DNA of 32,589 bases from Acidobacteriaceae bacterium (GTDB lineage Bacteria; Acidobacteriota; Terriglobia; Terriglobales; Acidobacteriaceae). The stretch's first letter is position 1, and each line of letters starts with the position of its first letter. Below are positions 15,100 through 22,853 of the stretch, in pieces. The position numbers and the translations under genes were made by a program. The stretch covers positions 1-32,589 of the forward strand of contig PKVZ01000266.1 of NCBI GenBank assembly GCA_003131635.1, written 5' to 3'. A model generated the notes under the pieces. That model was not told where the DNA came from. It saw only the letters and a list, made by a program, of their open reading frames with translations, and searched no databases.

Positions 15100-16230
15100 A
15101 TGAAGTTTGTCGACGAATTTCGCGAGCCCGAGGTCATCACCAGAACCTCGGCCGAGATCCGCCGTCTCGCTGATCCCAGCCGCCATTACCGCATCATGGA
15201 AGTATGCGGCGGACACACTCATGCCATCTACCGCTTCGGCCTCAAAGATCTCCTGCCATCGAACATCGAACTCATTCACGGTCCGGGTTGCCCCGTCTGC
15301 GTGCTGCCGATGGGCAGGATCGATGATGGCCTGGCCATCGCACAGAATCCCGAGGTCATCTTCACCGCCTTCGGTGACATGATGCGGGTGCCGGGCACTC
15401 TGGGCAGCCCTTTAGAGCATAAGGCGCGCGGCATGGACGTGCGCATTGTTTACTCTCCTGCTGATGCCCTCAAGTTGGCCGAAAAAAATCCCGACAGGCA
15501 CGTGATGTTTTTCGCCATTGGATTTGAGACTACAGCTCCATCGACGGCGCTCACGCTGCTGCGAGCAAAGGCTCAAGGCGTCCACAATTTTTCGGTGTTC
15601 TGCAATCATGTCACGATTATTCCTGCCATCCGCGCAATTCTCGATTCTCCCGACATGCGCATCGATGCATTCATCGGGCCGGGACACGTGTCCACGGTGA
15701 TCGGATGCCGGCCGTACGAGTGGATCGCGAAGAATGAAAATAAGCCGCTTGCCGTCTCCGGATTCGAACCGCTGGATATTCTGCAGTCCATCGTGATGGT
15801 GCTGCGCCAACTGAAAGCGGATGAGGCCAGGATCGAGAATCAATACAAGCGCGTGGTTCCTTGGGAAGGCAATCGCGCCGCTCTTCGGGCCATGGCGGAA
15901 GTCTTCGAGTTGCGGCCCTATTTTGAATGGCGGGGACTCGGCTTCATTTCTCAATCAGCCTTACGCCTGCGGGAAAGTTATGCGGAATGGGATGCGGAGC
16001 GGCGCTTCGAGATTCCTGGAGTGCGAGTAACCGATCCCAAGGCCGCGCAATGCGGAGAAGTGCTCAAAGGAGTGCTGAAGCCTCATCAATGCAAGCTCTT
16101 TGGCAACGAATGCACCCCCGAACATCCGATTGGTGCACTCATGGTTTCATCCGAGGGATCATGCGCAGCATACTTCAATTACGAACACCGCAAAACGGCG
16201 ATGGTGACCAGCATCAGTTCGGGGGCTTGA
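15100..16230 (+). CDS. hypD: Hydrogenase maturation protein HypD
   Basis: HypD (376 residues) is the Fe-S scaffold on which Fe(CN)2CO is assembled with HypC. Visible motifs are EVCGGHTHAIYRFGL, HGPGCPVCVLP, FAIGFETTAPSTAL, FCNHVTIIPA and GPGHVSTVIG. The C-terminal cysteines (QCGEVLKG, HQCKLFGNEC, SEGSCAAYF) bind the [4Fe-4S] cluster. It follows hypC and overlaps hypE by four bp (TTGA). AAAGGAT precedes ATG 15100. Full length and all expected motifs are present. Confidence 0.97.
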   Translation: MKFVDEFREPEVITRTSAEIRRLADPSRHYRIMEVCGGHTHAIYRFGLKDLLPSNIELIHGPGCPVCVLPMGRIDDGLAIAQNPEVIFTAFGDMMRVPGTLGSPLEHKARGMDVRIVYSPADALKLAEKNPDRHVMFFAIGFETTAPSTALTLLRAKAQGVHNFSVFCNHVTIIPAIRAILDSPDMRIDAFIGPGHVSTVIGCRPYEWIAKNENKPLAVSGFEPLDILQSIVMVLRQLKADEARIENQYKRVVPWEGNRAALRAMAEVFELRPYFEWRGLGFISQSALRLRESYAEWDAERRFEIPGVRVTDPKAAQCGEVLKGVLKPHQCKLFGNECTPEHPIGALMVSSEGSCAAYFNYEHRKTAMVTSISSGA

Positions 16231-17294
16231 ACGTTACCGAGGCCGCCGCTCCGCCGCAAGCCCAACCGGCTAAGGTCCGCTTCCGCGAACCGCAGATCGA
16301 GATGGCCCACGGAGCCGGAGGTAAAGCCAGCCGCAGGCTCGTGGAAGGCCTCTTTGCTCCTCTCCTTTTTGCATCGCCTTCCGAACCATTAGGAGACGCC
16401 GCTCATCTTGATTTTGGCGGAACGAAGATCGCCATCACTACAGACAGCTTCGTCGTCAAGCCCCTGAGCTTTCCCGGCGGCTCCATCGGAGAACTTGCAG
16501 TGAACGGAACGATAAACGATCTCGCCGTTTCGGGAGCCAGAGCCGAGGCCATGGTCGCCACTTATGTGCTGGAAGCCGGATTACCCACGCCTGTGCTTGA
16601 GGCTGAGGTGCGTGCCATGGGATCCGCGGCGCGACGAGCCGGAGTTACGATTGCGGGCGGCGACACCAAGGTTGTCGAGCATGGCAAAGCCGATTCCATG
16701 TATATCTCCACAACCGGCATTGGACGGCCTATTCATGGTTTGAAGATCGATCCAAAAACGGTCCGTGCGGGAGATAGGATTCTGCTCTCTGGCCCGATCG
16801 GCGATCATGGCATCACAATTCTCTTAGCGCGCGGAGAACTCGATCTGGAAGCCGACCTCCGCTCCGATACTCGTTCTGTTCTGCCCCTAGTTGATGCTAT
16901 GGCCCACGAAGCTGGGCCCGGCATCCGCTGGATGCGCGACCCGACGCGTGGCGGCGTGGCCACATCGCTGAACGAACTTGCCCGCGACTGCGGACTCGGC
17001 ATTGTTCTCATGGAAGAAGCGATTCCAGTTCGCGACGCCGTGCGCGGCGCCTGTGAACTGTTAGGCCTCGATCCCTTGCACATTGCGAATGAAGGCCAGT
17101 TCCTCGCCGTGGTTGCACCGGAATACGCGGACGCCGCACTTAACGCACTGAGCGCGGCGCCCGGCGGTGAGGATGCGCAGATTATCGGAGAAGTCCGCGA
17201 ACAGCCGTGCGGCGCGGTTCTAGTCACCACGCGTTATGGTGGCAGCAGGATTGTGGATATGCTGGTCGGTGATCCCCTCCCGCGCATTTGTTAA
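16227..17294 (+). CDS. hypE: Hydrogenase maturation protein HypE (TTG start)
   Basis: HypE (355 residues) dehydrates the C-terminal thiocarboxamide, made by HypF, to thiocyanate, which gives the CN ligands. It shows EMAHGAGGKASRRLVEGLF, TDSFVVKPLSFPGGSIGELAVNGT split around the ATP site, AGGDTKVV, MRDPTRGGVAT and the invariant end PRIC with the modified terminal Cys. The frame is open back to 15927, but that would overlap hypD by 300 bp. The only start codon near the hypD stop is TTG 16227, overlapping it as TTGA. This is consistent with translational coupling. The 30 residues before HGAGG are longer than usual and Ala/Pro-rich. Confidence 0.95.
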   Translation: MNVTEAAAPPQAQPAKVRFREPQIEMAHGAGGKASRRLVEGLFAPLLFASPSEPLGDAAHLDFGGTKIAITTDSFVVKPLSFPGGSIGELAVNGTINDLAVSGARAEAMVATYVLEAGLPTPVLEAEVRAMGSAARRAGVTIAGGDTKVVEHGKADSMYISTTGIGRPIHGLKIDPKTVRAGDRILLSGPIGDHGITILLARGELDLEADLRSDTRSVLPLVDAMAHEAGPGIRWMRDPTRGGVATSLNELARDCGLGIVLMEEAIPVRDAVRGACELLGLDPLHIANEGQFLAVVAPEYADAALNALSAAPGGEDAQIIGEVREQPCGAVLVTTRYGGSRIVDMLVGDPLPRIC

Positions 17295-17313
17295 GATTTG
17301 TTTGGTTGGTGCC

Positions 17314-18498
17314 ATGGCCACAATATGTGGGCTGGCAGCTCAAGTGGAAGAGCGCCTGCTCGCGCGGAACCGGATCATCGAAGATTTTTTTTCTCGGGAA
17401 ACACCCCGCTTGGCGGAGGCCTGCCGCTCGATGTCCGAGCGCTTTCTCAGCGGAGGCCGCTTACTCGCATTTGGACGCGGTCCGTATGCAACCGATGCCC
17501 AGCATGTTTCCGTTGAATTTGTTCATCCTGTGATCGTCGGAAAGCGCGCGCTTCCGGCCCTCGATCTTTCCATGCTTTTCCGTCCGTGGTTGGAGGCGAT
17601 TCTTCATCCCGAAGATATCGTCATGGGATTCGGGCCCCCTGAGGGAGACGCTGAGATTCGTTCTGCTTTGAATTTTGCCCATGTACGAAAAGCGTTGACT
17701 TTCGCTCTTCCTGGCTTGCAAGGTTCCTATGCCGTCGAAGCATTCACGCCGGATCCATTTATTCATCAGGAAATGATTGAAATTCTTTACCACACATTGT
17801 GGGAGAGCGTACACGTATTTCTGGAACATCGGGAGTTGGGCCACGACGTTGGAGACGCCGGCTTTCTTTACCCGTTTCTTGGCCAGGAAAAGCAACAAAC
17901 CCCTGACTTACTGTCGGAAGTTGCCGCCTCGATTGGGATGAAGGTGCAGGACGATTCGAGACTGCGCGCACAAGTGGCGCGTGAGCAGGCTGAACAAATA
18001 AGTAGCGCGACGCTGGCGATTCATGAGCGCCTCGCAAAAGGCGGCAAGCTTATTCTGTTCGGCAATGGCGGATCGGCGACAGACGCGAATGATTTTGCCA
18101 TCGATTGCATATTGCCTCCGGCCGGTTATCGCCCCATTCCGGCCGTCTCGCTTTCGCTGGAACCCGCGAACATCACGGCCGTCGCCAATGACGTGGGCAC
18201 GGAAGTGATTTTTCTGCGGCAACTCATCGCGCAGGCCCATCCGGAGGATGTCGCCATCGCTATTTCCACCAGCGGCGGCTCCCGTAATATTGTCATGGCG
18301 CTGGAAGAAGCCCGCAAGCGGAAATTGTTGACGGTTGCGCTGCTGGGTTATGACGGTGGCGAGATTCGGCGCAGAGCTCTGGCCGACTTTCCACTGGTCG
18401 TCCAATGCGACTACATCCCTCGCATTCAGGAAGTGCAAGCGTCTATCTACCACATCCTCCGCGATACGTTGGAGGTGCTAAGCCGTGGCCAAGCTTGA
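17314..18498 (+). CDS. Tandem SIS-domain protein (GmhA-like, two domains)
   Basis: This 394-residue protein has two sugar-isomerase (SIS) folds. The C-terminal one (about 240-394) closely follows phosphoheptose isomerase GmhA: LILFGNGGSATDA, AVANDVGTEVIF, AIAISTSGGSRNI. The N-terminal one (about 47-165) has LLAFGRGPYATDAQHVSVEF but lacks the STSG loop (it reads MGFGPPEG), so it may be a degenerate partner. GmhA is about 190 residues and works as a tetramer, so the fusion looks like a built-in pseudo-dimer. ATG 17314 begins 19 bp after hypE; an upstream in-frame start at 17236 would overlap hypE by 59 bp and is not preferred. Why a sugar isomerase-like protein sits among hyp genes is unknown; I recall SIS genes in other group 1h clusters. 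Confidence 0.85.
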   Translation: MATICGLAAQVEERLLARNRIIEDFFSRETPRLAEACRSMSERFLSGGRLLAFGRGPYATDAQHVSVEFVHPVIVGKRALPALDLSMLFRPWLEAILHPEDIVMGFGPPEGDAEIRSALNFAHVRKALTFALPGLQGSYAVEAFTPDPFIHQEMIEILYHTLWESVHVFLEHRELGHDVGDAGFLYPFLGQEKQQTPDLLSEVAASIGMKVQDDSRLRAQVAREQAEQISSATLAIHERLAKGGKLILFGNGGSATDANDFAIDCILPPAGYRPIPAVSLSLEPANITAVANDVGTEVIFLRQLIAQAHPEDVAIAISTSGGSRNIVMALEEARKRKLLTVALLGYDGGEIRRRALADFPLVVQCDYIPRIQEVQASIYHILRDTLEVLSRGQA

Positions 18499-18721
18499 AC
18501 TTTTTGGCACAGCGCGGTGCCCGCATACTCAGGAAATGCGCGAGTGGTTGGAATGGAAGCGCTGCGATTTCGTTGAGTACGACGTCGAGGCCGACACCGC
18601 TGCCCGTGGCCGCATGCGCGAATTGGCTGCGGGACAACGCGGCGTGCCCGTCCTGGTGGAAGATGGCAAGGTGGTCCAGATCGGCTGGCAAGGCCGCAGT
18701 TGCTTCGTGGATGTGGAGTAA
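18485..18721 (+). CDS. Glutaredoxin-like protein with CPHT motif
   Basis: A 78-residue thioredoxin-fold protein: LFGTARCPHTQEMREWLEWKR split around the active site, then FVEYDVEAD, the cis-Pro loop GVPVLVEDG, and GWQGRSCFVD. The active site is CPHT, a one-cysteine form. The overall shape resembles the UXX-star (seleno)protein group, in which Cys can be replaced by selenocysteine; here it is plain TGC. The start is GTG 18485, with GGAGGTG seven nt upstream, and it overlaps the SIS gene by 14 bp. It likely handles thiol redox or Fe-S transfer during hydrogenase assembly. That role is inferred from position only. Confidence 0.82.
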   Translation: MAKLELFGTARCPHTQEMREWLEWKRCDFVEYDVEADTAARGRMRELAAGQRGVPVLVEDGKVVQIGWQGRSCFVDVE

Positions 18722-18723
18722 GA

Positions 18724-21003
18724 ATGCCCAGCGCTTGTTCCATTCGTGTTCGCGGAGTGGTGCAAGGCGTCGGCTTTCGTCCCTTCGTATATCGATTGGC
18801 CCGCGCCAAAACGCTCGCCGGATGGGTGCTCAATGGCGAGGGAGGGGTTGAGATTTTTCTGGAAGGCGCCGAGAAGGGATTGCTGGCATTTGTCCGGGAT
18901 TTGAAATCGCAGCCTCCGCCAGCGTCCAGCATCACTGACATCCAAGTCCTTAGCGCGGATCCGGTTGGCCTGATTGGATTCACGATTCGCGAAAGCCATC
19001 GGCACGAGCGCCTTACCGTCCGCATTTCGCCGGACCTTCCCGTTTGCGATGAGTGTCTGAAGGAATTGTTTGACCCAGCCGACCGGCGGTTTTGGTACCC
19101 CTACATCAGCTGTACGAATTGCGGTCCACGATACACGGTCGTCTTGCGACTGCCTTATGACCGGGCGAACACCACAATGCGCGATTGGCCGCTCGACGAC
19201 TACTGCGCCGCAGAATATCGAGACCCCGGCAATCGCCGCTTCGACGCACAGCCGGTTGCCTGCGCCGCCTGCGGACCGAGCTACTATTTGCGCCGAGGGG
19301 ATGAAGACGTACGCGGAAGCGAAGAGAGCATCCGTTACGCTGCGCAGCTCCTTAAGAGCGGAAGCATTCTCGCGGTGAAAGGACTGGGCGGTTACCACCT
19401 GGTGTGCGATGCCTCGAATCCCGCAGCCGTGGCGGCTTTGCGTGAACGCAAATATCGCAAGGAAAAGCCTTTCGCGATTATGGCCAGAGATCTGAAAGTT
19501 GCGCGCGGCTTGATCGAGCTTTCCGCCGAGGCTGAAGGACCGCTCCAATCTAGCGCACGACCCATTGTGCTCGCGCCAGCGAAATCCGACCTCACCCAAG
19601 TAGACGCACAGGTTGCTCCAGAAAGTAACGAGTTCGGTGTTATGTTGCCCTACACGCCTCTGCACTATTTGCTCTTCGCAGCGGGTGCACCGGAAGTCCT
19701 GGTAATGACCAGCGCGAATCGATCGAGCGAGCCGATCGCTTACGAGGATGAAGAAGCGCTCGACCGGCTCTCTGAAATCGCAGATGCATTTTTGATGGGA
19801 GAGCGCCCGATTGCTCGAAGAGTGGATGACTCGGTGGTGCGCGATGGAGTGTTCGGCCCCGTCATTGTTCGGCGCGCGCGGGGCTATGCTCCAGGCGCGG
19901 TAGCGACCTTGCCAATTGGGCGACCGATTTTGGCTGTTGGCGCCGACTTGAAAAACACTATCACACTCGTTGTCGATGGCCAGGCATTTATGAGTCAGCA
20001 CATCGGTGACCTGGGCCATTACGAATCGCTGCACGCATTTGAAGAAACAATTCAGGATTTAATTTCGATGTATGAAGTAAGGCCTGAAGAACTGCTTGTC
20101 GCCCACGATTCCCACCCGCAATACGCCTCCACCTCCCACGCCTTGGCGCTTGGTATTCCGCAAAGTCTCGCGGTGCAGCATCATCGCGCCCACATTGCTT
20201 CGGTACTCGCAGAGCGGGGTGAATGGGAGAAGCGAGTCGTTGGAGTCAGTTTCGATGGCACGGGTTATGGAGATGACGGCAGCATTTGGGGTGGCGAGAT
20301 TTTTGTCGGTAGTATCAAACAGGGCTTTGAGCGCGTCGGGCATTTGCGGACTGCGGCACTGCCAGGCGGAGACGCAGCGGCGCAATATCCCGTGCAGGCT
20401 GCGGCTGGCTTTCTCGTGCAGCTAGATTCGCTGCCCGATTTAACTGCGCCACCTTTCAACTTCTCATCGCGTTACCGGCAGGCTGTCGATTTAGTCCAAA
20501 AACGTGTCCGGACATTTTCCACCAGTTCGATCGGACGACTATTCGATACCGCGGCCGCACTGCTCGGCTTTACGCGCGAAGTCACGTTTGAAGGCCAGGC
20601 CGCGATGTGGCTGGAACAACTCGCCCGCGCCGCGCCGGCAACCCAGGCGTATCCGTTTCCACACGTGGAGCATGAATTGGACTTTCGGCCGCTGCTTCAA
20701 TCCGTCGTTCGCGAAAGGATTCGCGGTCGTTCCGTGCCAGAGATTGCGCGTGCCTTTCAACTCGGCTTGGCTGATGGCCTGCGCGATGCTGTGGTTAGCA
20801 TTGGCGAACGCTACAATCTTAGTATTGTGGTTCTTTCGGGAGGCGTTTTTCAGAATGAGTTACTCTTGAAAGATATCAAGTCGCTGTTGGAGGCCGAACA
20901 TTTCGAGATTTGGACGAACCACGCGGTTGCGCCCAACGACGGCGGCATCAGCTTAGGGCAGGCGGCCATAGCGGCATTTGCCGGATTGGATCGAAACAAT
21001 TAA
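18724..21003 (+). CDS. hypF: Carbamoyltransferase HypF
   Basis: HypF (759 residues) turns carbamoyl phosphate into the carbamoyl group passed to HypE for CN synthesis. Domains in order: acylphosphatase-like (about 4-90, VRGVVQGVGFRPFVYRL), two zinc-finger-like modules (C108/C111 with C130/C133, then the C161, C180/C183 region), a YrdC-like domain (about 200-385, from SILAVKGLGGYHLVCDA), and a Kae1-like carbamoyltransferase domain (about 405-750, VQHHRAHIASVLAERG, SFDGTGYGDDG, SGGVFQN). In the second zinc module the first expected Cys is D158. ATG 18724 has GGAG six nt upstream and follows the glutaredoxin stop by two bp. Confidence 0.96.
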   Translation: MPSACSIRVRGVVQGVGFRPFVYRLARAKTLAGWVLNGEGGVEIFLEGAEKGLLAFVRDLKSQPPPASSITDIQVLSADPVGLIGFTIRESHRHERLTVRISPDLPVCDECLKELFDPADRRFWYPYISCTNCGPRYTVVLRLPYDRANTTMRDWPLDDYCAAEYRDPGNRRFDAQPVACAACGPSYYLRRGDEDVRGSEESIRYAAQLLKSGSILAVKGLGGYHLVCDASNPAAVAALRERKYRKEKPFAIMARDLKVARGLIELSAEAEGPLQSSARPIVLAPAKSDLTQVDAQVAPESNEFGVMLPYTPLHYLLFAAGAPEVLVMTSANRSSEPIAYEDEEALDRLSEIADAFLMGERPIARRVDDSVVRDGVFGPVIVRRARGYAPGAVATLPIGRPILAVGADLKNTITLVVDGQAFMSQHIGDLGHYESLHAFEETIQDLISMYEVRPEELLVAHDSHPQYASTSHALALGIPQSLAVQHHRAHIASVLAERGEWEKRVVGVSFDGTGYGDDGSIWGGEIFVGSIKQGFERVGHLRTAALPGGDAAAQYPVQAAAGFLVQLDSLPDLTAPPFNFSSRYRQAVDLVQKRVRTFSTSSIGRLFDTAAALLGFTREVTFEGQAAMWLEQLARAAPATQAYPFPHVEHELDFRPLLQSVVRERIRGRSVPEIARAFQLGLADGLRDAVVSIGERYNLSIVVLSGGVFQNELLLKDIKSLLEAEHFEIWTNHAVAPNDGGISLGQAAIAAFAGLDRNN

Positions 21004-21005
21004 CC

Positions 21006-21368
21006 ATGCATGAGCTTTCGATCACGATGAGTATTATTGAGTTGGCTCAAGAAGAATCAGACCGGCGTGGCATTCAAGTAAGTGCCGTGCATCTGAAGCT
21101 TGGAGCGCTCTCCGGCGTAGTGAAAGAAGCGCTGCTGGGATCTTTTGAGATGGCGTGTGAAGATACTCCGTTGAAAGGCGCGCGGCTGCTTATCGAGGAA
21201 CTGCCGGTTCTCATATTTTGCAGAACGTGCGAGGCGCAGCGTCCCATCAGCTCCGTCCAATTATTTTGTTGTGCGGAGTGCGGTACTCCATCGGGCGAGA
21301 TTGTGCAGGGCAAGGAACTCGAAGTGGTTGCACTGGAGATTGAAGAATGGGATCGCAGCCCCGTTTAA
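21006..21368 (+). CDS. hypA: Nickel chaperone HypA
   Basis: HypA (120 residues) passes nickel to the hydrogenase large subunit together with HypB. It begins MHELSI, where H2 is the nickel ligand, and has the GALSGV segment. The zinc site is built from two CxxC pairs, CRTC and CAEC. Length is normal. It starts two bp after hypF and overlaps hypB by 22 bp, so expression is coupled to both. No clear Shine-Dalgarno is present, which fits translation re-initiation after hypF. Confidence 0.95.
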   Translation: MHELSITMSIIELAQEESDRRGIQVSAVHLKLGALSGVVKEALLGSFEMACEDTPLKGARLLIEELPVLIFCRTCEAQRPISSVQLFCCAECGTPSGEIVQGKELEVVALEIEEWDRSPV

Positions 21369-22030
21369 TCGAGGTCAGGAAGAACGTTCTGAAGCAGAAC
21401 GATCTAACCGCGCGTGCTCTGCGTGAGCAATTCCGCGCGGCAGGCGTGTTTGTCGTCAGCCTTGTGTCCAGCCCGGGCTCGGGCAAGACCATGTTTTTGG
21501 AAAAGACGCTCACTCTGCTCCGTCAGCATTACCGCGTAGCCGCGCTTGTCGGAGATCTCGCTACCGAGAACGATGCCATCCGATTGGCCCGCTCCCGGGC
21601 CCCGGTTAAGCAAATCACCACGGGCACGCTTTGTCATCTTGAAGCCGCAATGGTCGAGAACGCGCTCCAGGAATGGGATCTCAACCAACTTGATTTCCTG
21701 TTTATTGAAAATGTTGGCAACCTGGTCTGTCCTTCGTCCTACGACCTTGGCGAGAATCTTCGGCTTGTTCTCATCTCGGTAACGGAAGGCGAGGACAAGC
21801 CGCTCAAATATCCGACAATTTTTAACAGCGCCGATGTTGCCGTGGTCAGCAAAATTGACCTGGCGAAGGCGGTCGAATTCGATTGGACAGCTGCGTATGG
21901 TAATGTCCAGGCTGTGCGGCCGGGCATGCTCGTGTTTAAACTTTCCGCGAAGAGCGGCGAGGGAATGGAGGAGCACCTCGATTTTCTCAAAAAGCGTTTG
22001 CATGAATCACGAGCAGCCGAAGTAATCTAA
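21347..22030 (+). CDS. hypB: Nickel-inserting GTPase HypB
   Basis: HypB (227 residues) is a SIMIBI-class GTPase that drives nickel release from HypA to the large subunit. The P-loop is SSPGSGKT (41-48). The metal site is GTLCHLEAAMVENAL, the switch region is IENVGNLVCPSSYDLGE, and the base-recognition motif is SKIDLA. It lacks the His-rich N-terminal stretch and the N-terminal CxxCGC motif of some HypB proteins, so it is the short form without nickel storage. GGAG lies eight nt upstream of ATG 21347, inside hypA. The nickel permease gene follows after 19 bp. Confidence 0.95.
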   Translation: MGSQPRLIEVRKNVLKQNDLTARALREQFRAAGVFVVSLVSSPGSGKTMFLEKTLTLLRQHYRVAALVGDLATENDAIRLARSRAPVKQITTGTLCHLEAAMVENALQEWDLNQLDFLFIENVGNLVCPSSYDLGENLRLVLISVTEGEDKPLKYPTIFNSADVAVVSKIDLAKAVEFDWTAAYGNVQAVRPGMLVFKLSAKSGEGMEEHLDFLKKRLHESRAAEVI

Positions 22031-22049
22031 GCGGGGCTATCGGATCTCC

Positions 22050-22853
22050 ATGATCAGTTTTCTATCCATAATCGCGGTGGGATTTTTCCTCGGGATGCGC
22101 CACGCCACCGATCCTGACCATGTGATTGCGGTGACCACAATCGTAAGCCGCCAGCGCAACTTACTGAAAGCCGCGCTCACTGGGATCTTCTGGGGAATTG
22201 GCCACACCTTCACAATTTTTGTCGTGGGCACCGCCATCATTCTTTTTGATGTGGTCATTCCCGCCCGCATCGGGCTTTCGATGGAGTTTTCGGTGGGGCT
22301 CATGCTGATTGTGCTCGGCGGAATGAACATTGCGAGCTTCATGCGCACGGCGCGCACCATCGCACCCCCCGGGGAAGAATCTGACCTGGTTCATTCTCAT
22401 CCCCACATTCATGGCGACTTTGTGCACAACCATGCTCATAGCCACGGTCCGGAAACCCATTCGCACATCGATCAGACACCTCTGACCTTGCTGGACCGGT
22501 TGTTTGGCAAGATCGGTCTCTACCAACAGTTGCGCCCGTTGGTCGTGGGAATCGTTCACGGACTCGCTGGTTCGGCCGCGGTTGCGCTCCTCATTCTCAC
22601 CACCATCCGCAATCCGCATTGGGCAATTGTTTACCTCCTCGTCTTCGGAGCCGGCACGGTTGGCGGAATGATGCTAATTACGATGAGCATTGCTTCTGCC
22701 TTCAAGTTCTTTGGAAAAAAGAACGAAAAATTTTCTCATCGGCTGGGATTGGCTTCGGGCGTACTGAGCTTGGCTTTCGGTCTTTTCCTCGCCTATCAGA
22801 TCGGTTTCGCCAATGGATTATTTTCCGGCCACCCGCAATGGACGCCTCGATAG
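22050..22853 (+). CDS. High-affinity nickel transporter (NicO/HoxN-type)
   Basis: A 267-residue inner-membrane nickel (or cobalt) permease with six or more hydrophobic segments. The family signature HX4DH appears early as RHATDPDH (H18, D23, H24). A cytosolic or periplasmic loop at about 115-139 carries ten His residues in alternating pattern, ending HSHID. Later segments include GIVHGLAGSAA. It sits 19 bp after hypB, so nickel import is wired into the maturation operon. The 3' end overlaps the TonB-dependent receptor gene by 16 bp. Nickel is preferred over cobalt as substrate because of the context. Confidence 0.92.
   Translation: MISFLSIIAVGFFLGMRHATDPDHVIAVTTIVSRQRNLLKAALTGIFWGIGHTFTIFVVGTAIILFDVVIPARIGLSMEFSVGLMLIVLGGMNIASFMRTARTIAPPGEESDLVHSHPHIHGDFVHNHAHSHGPETHSHIDQTPLTLLDRLFGKIGLYQQLRPLVVGIVHGLAGSAAVALLILTTIRNPHWAIVYLLVFGAGTVGGMMLITMSIASAFKFFGKKNEKFSHRLGLASGVLSLAFGLFLAYQIGFANGLFSGHPQWTPR

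Noticed and set aside
15927-16226. Upstream extension of the hypE frame
   Set aside because: Would overlap hypD by about 300 bp and add residues unlike any HypE; the TTG at 16227 fits the hypD stop.
18529-20034. Minus-strand open frame of 501 codons opposite hypF
   Set aside because: Antisense to hypF across its acylphosphatase, zinc and YrdC regions; open only because of the high GC codon pattern.
22619-22837. Longer N-terminus for the TonB-dependent receptor
   Set aside because: The extension lies inside the nickel permease gene and would bury the signal peptide; ATG 22838 places the signal peptide at the N-terminus.
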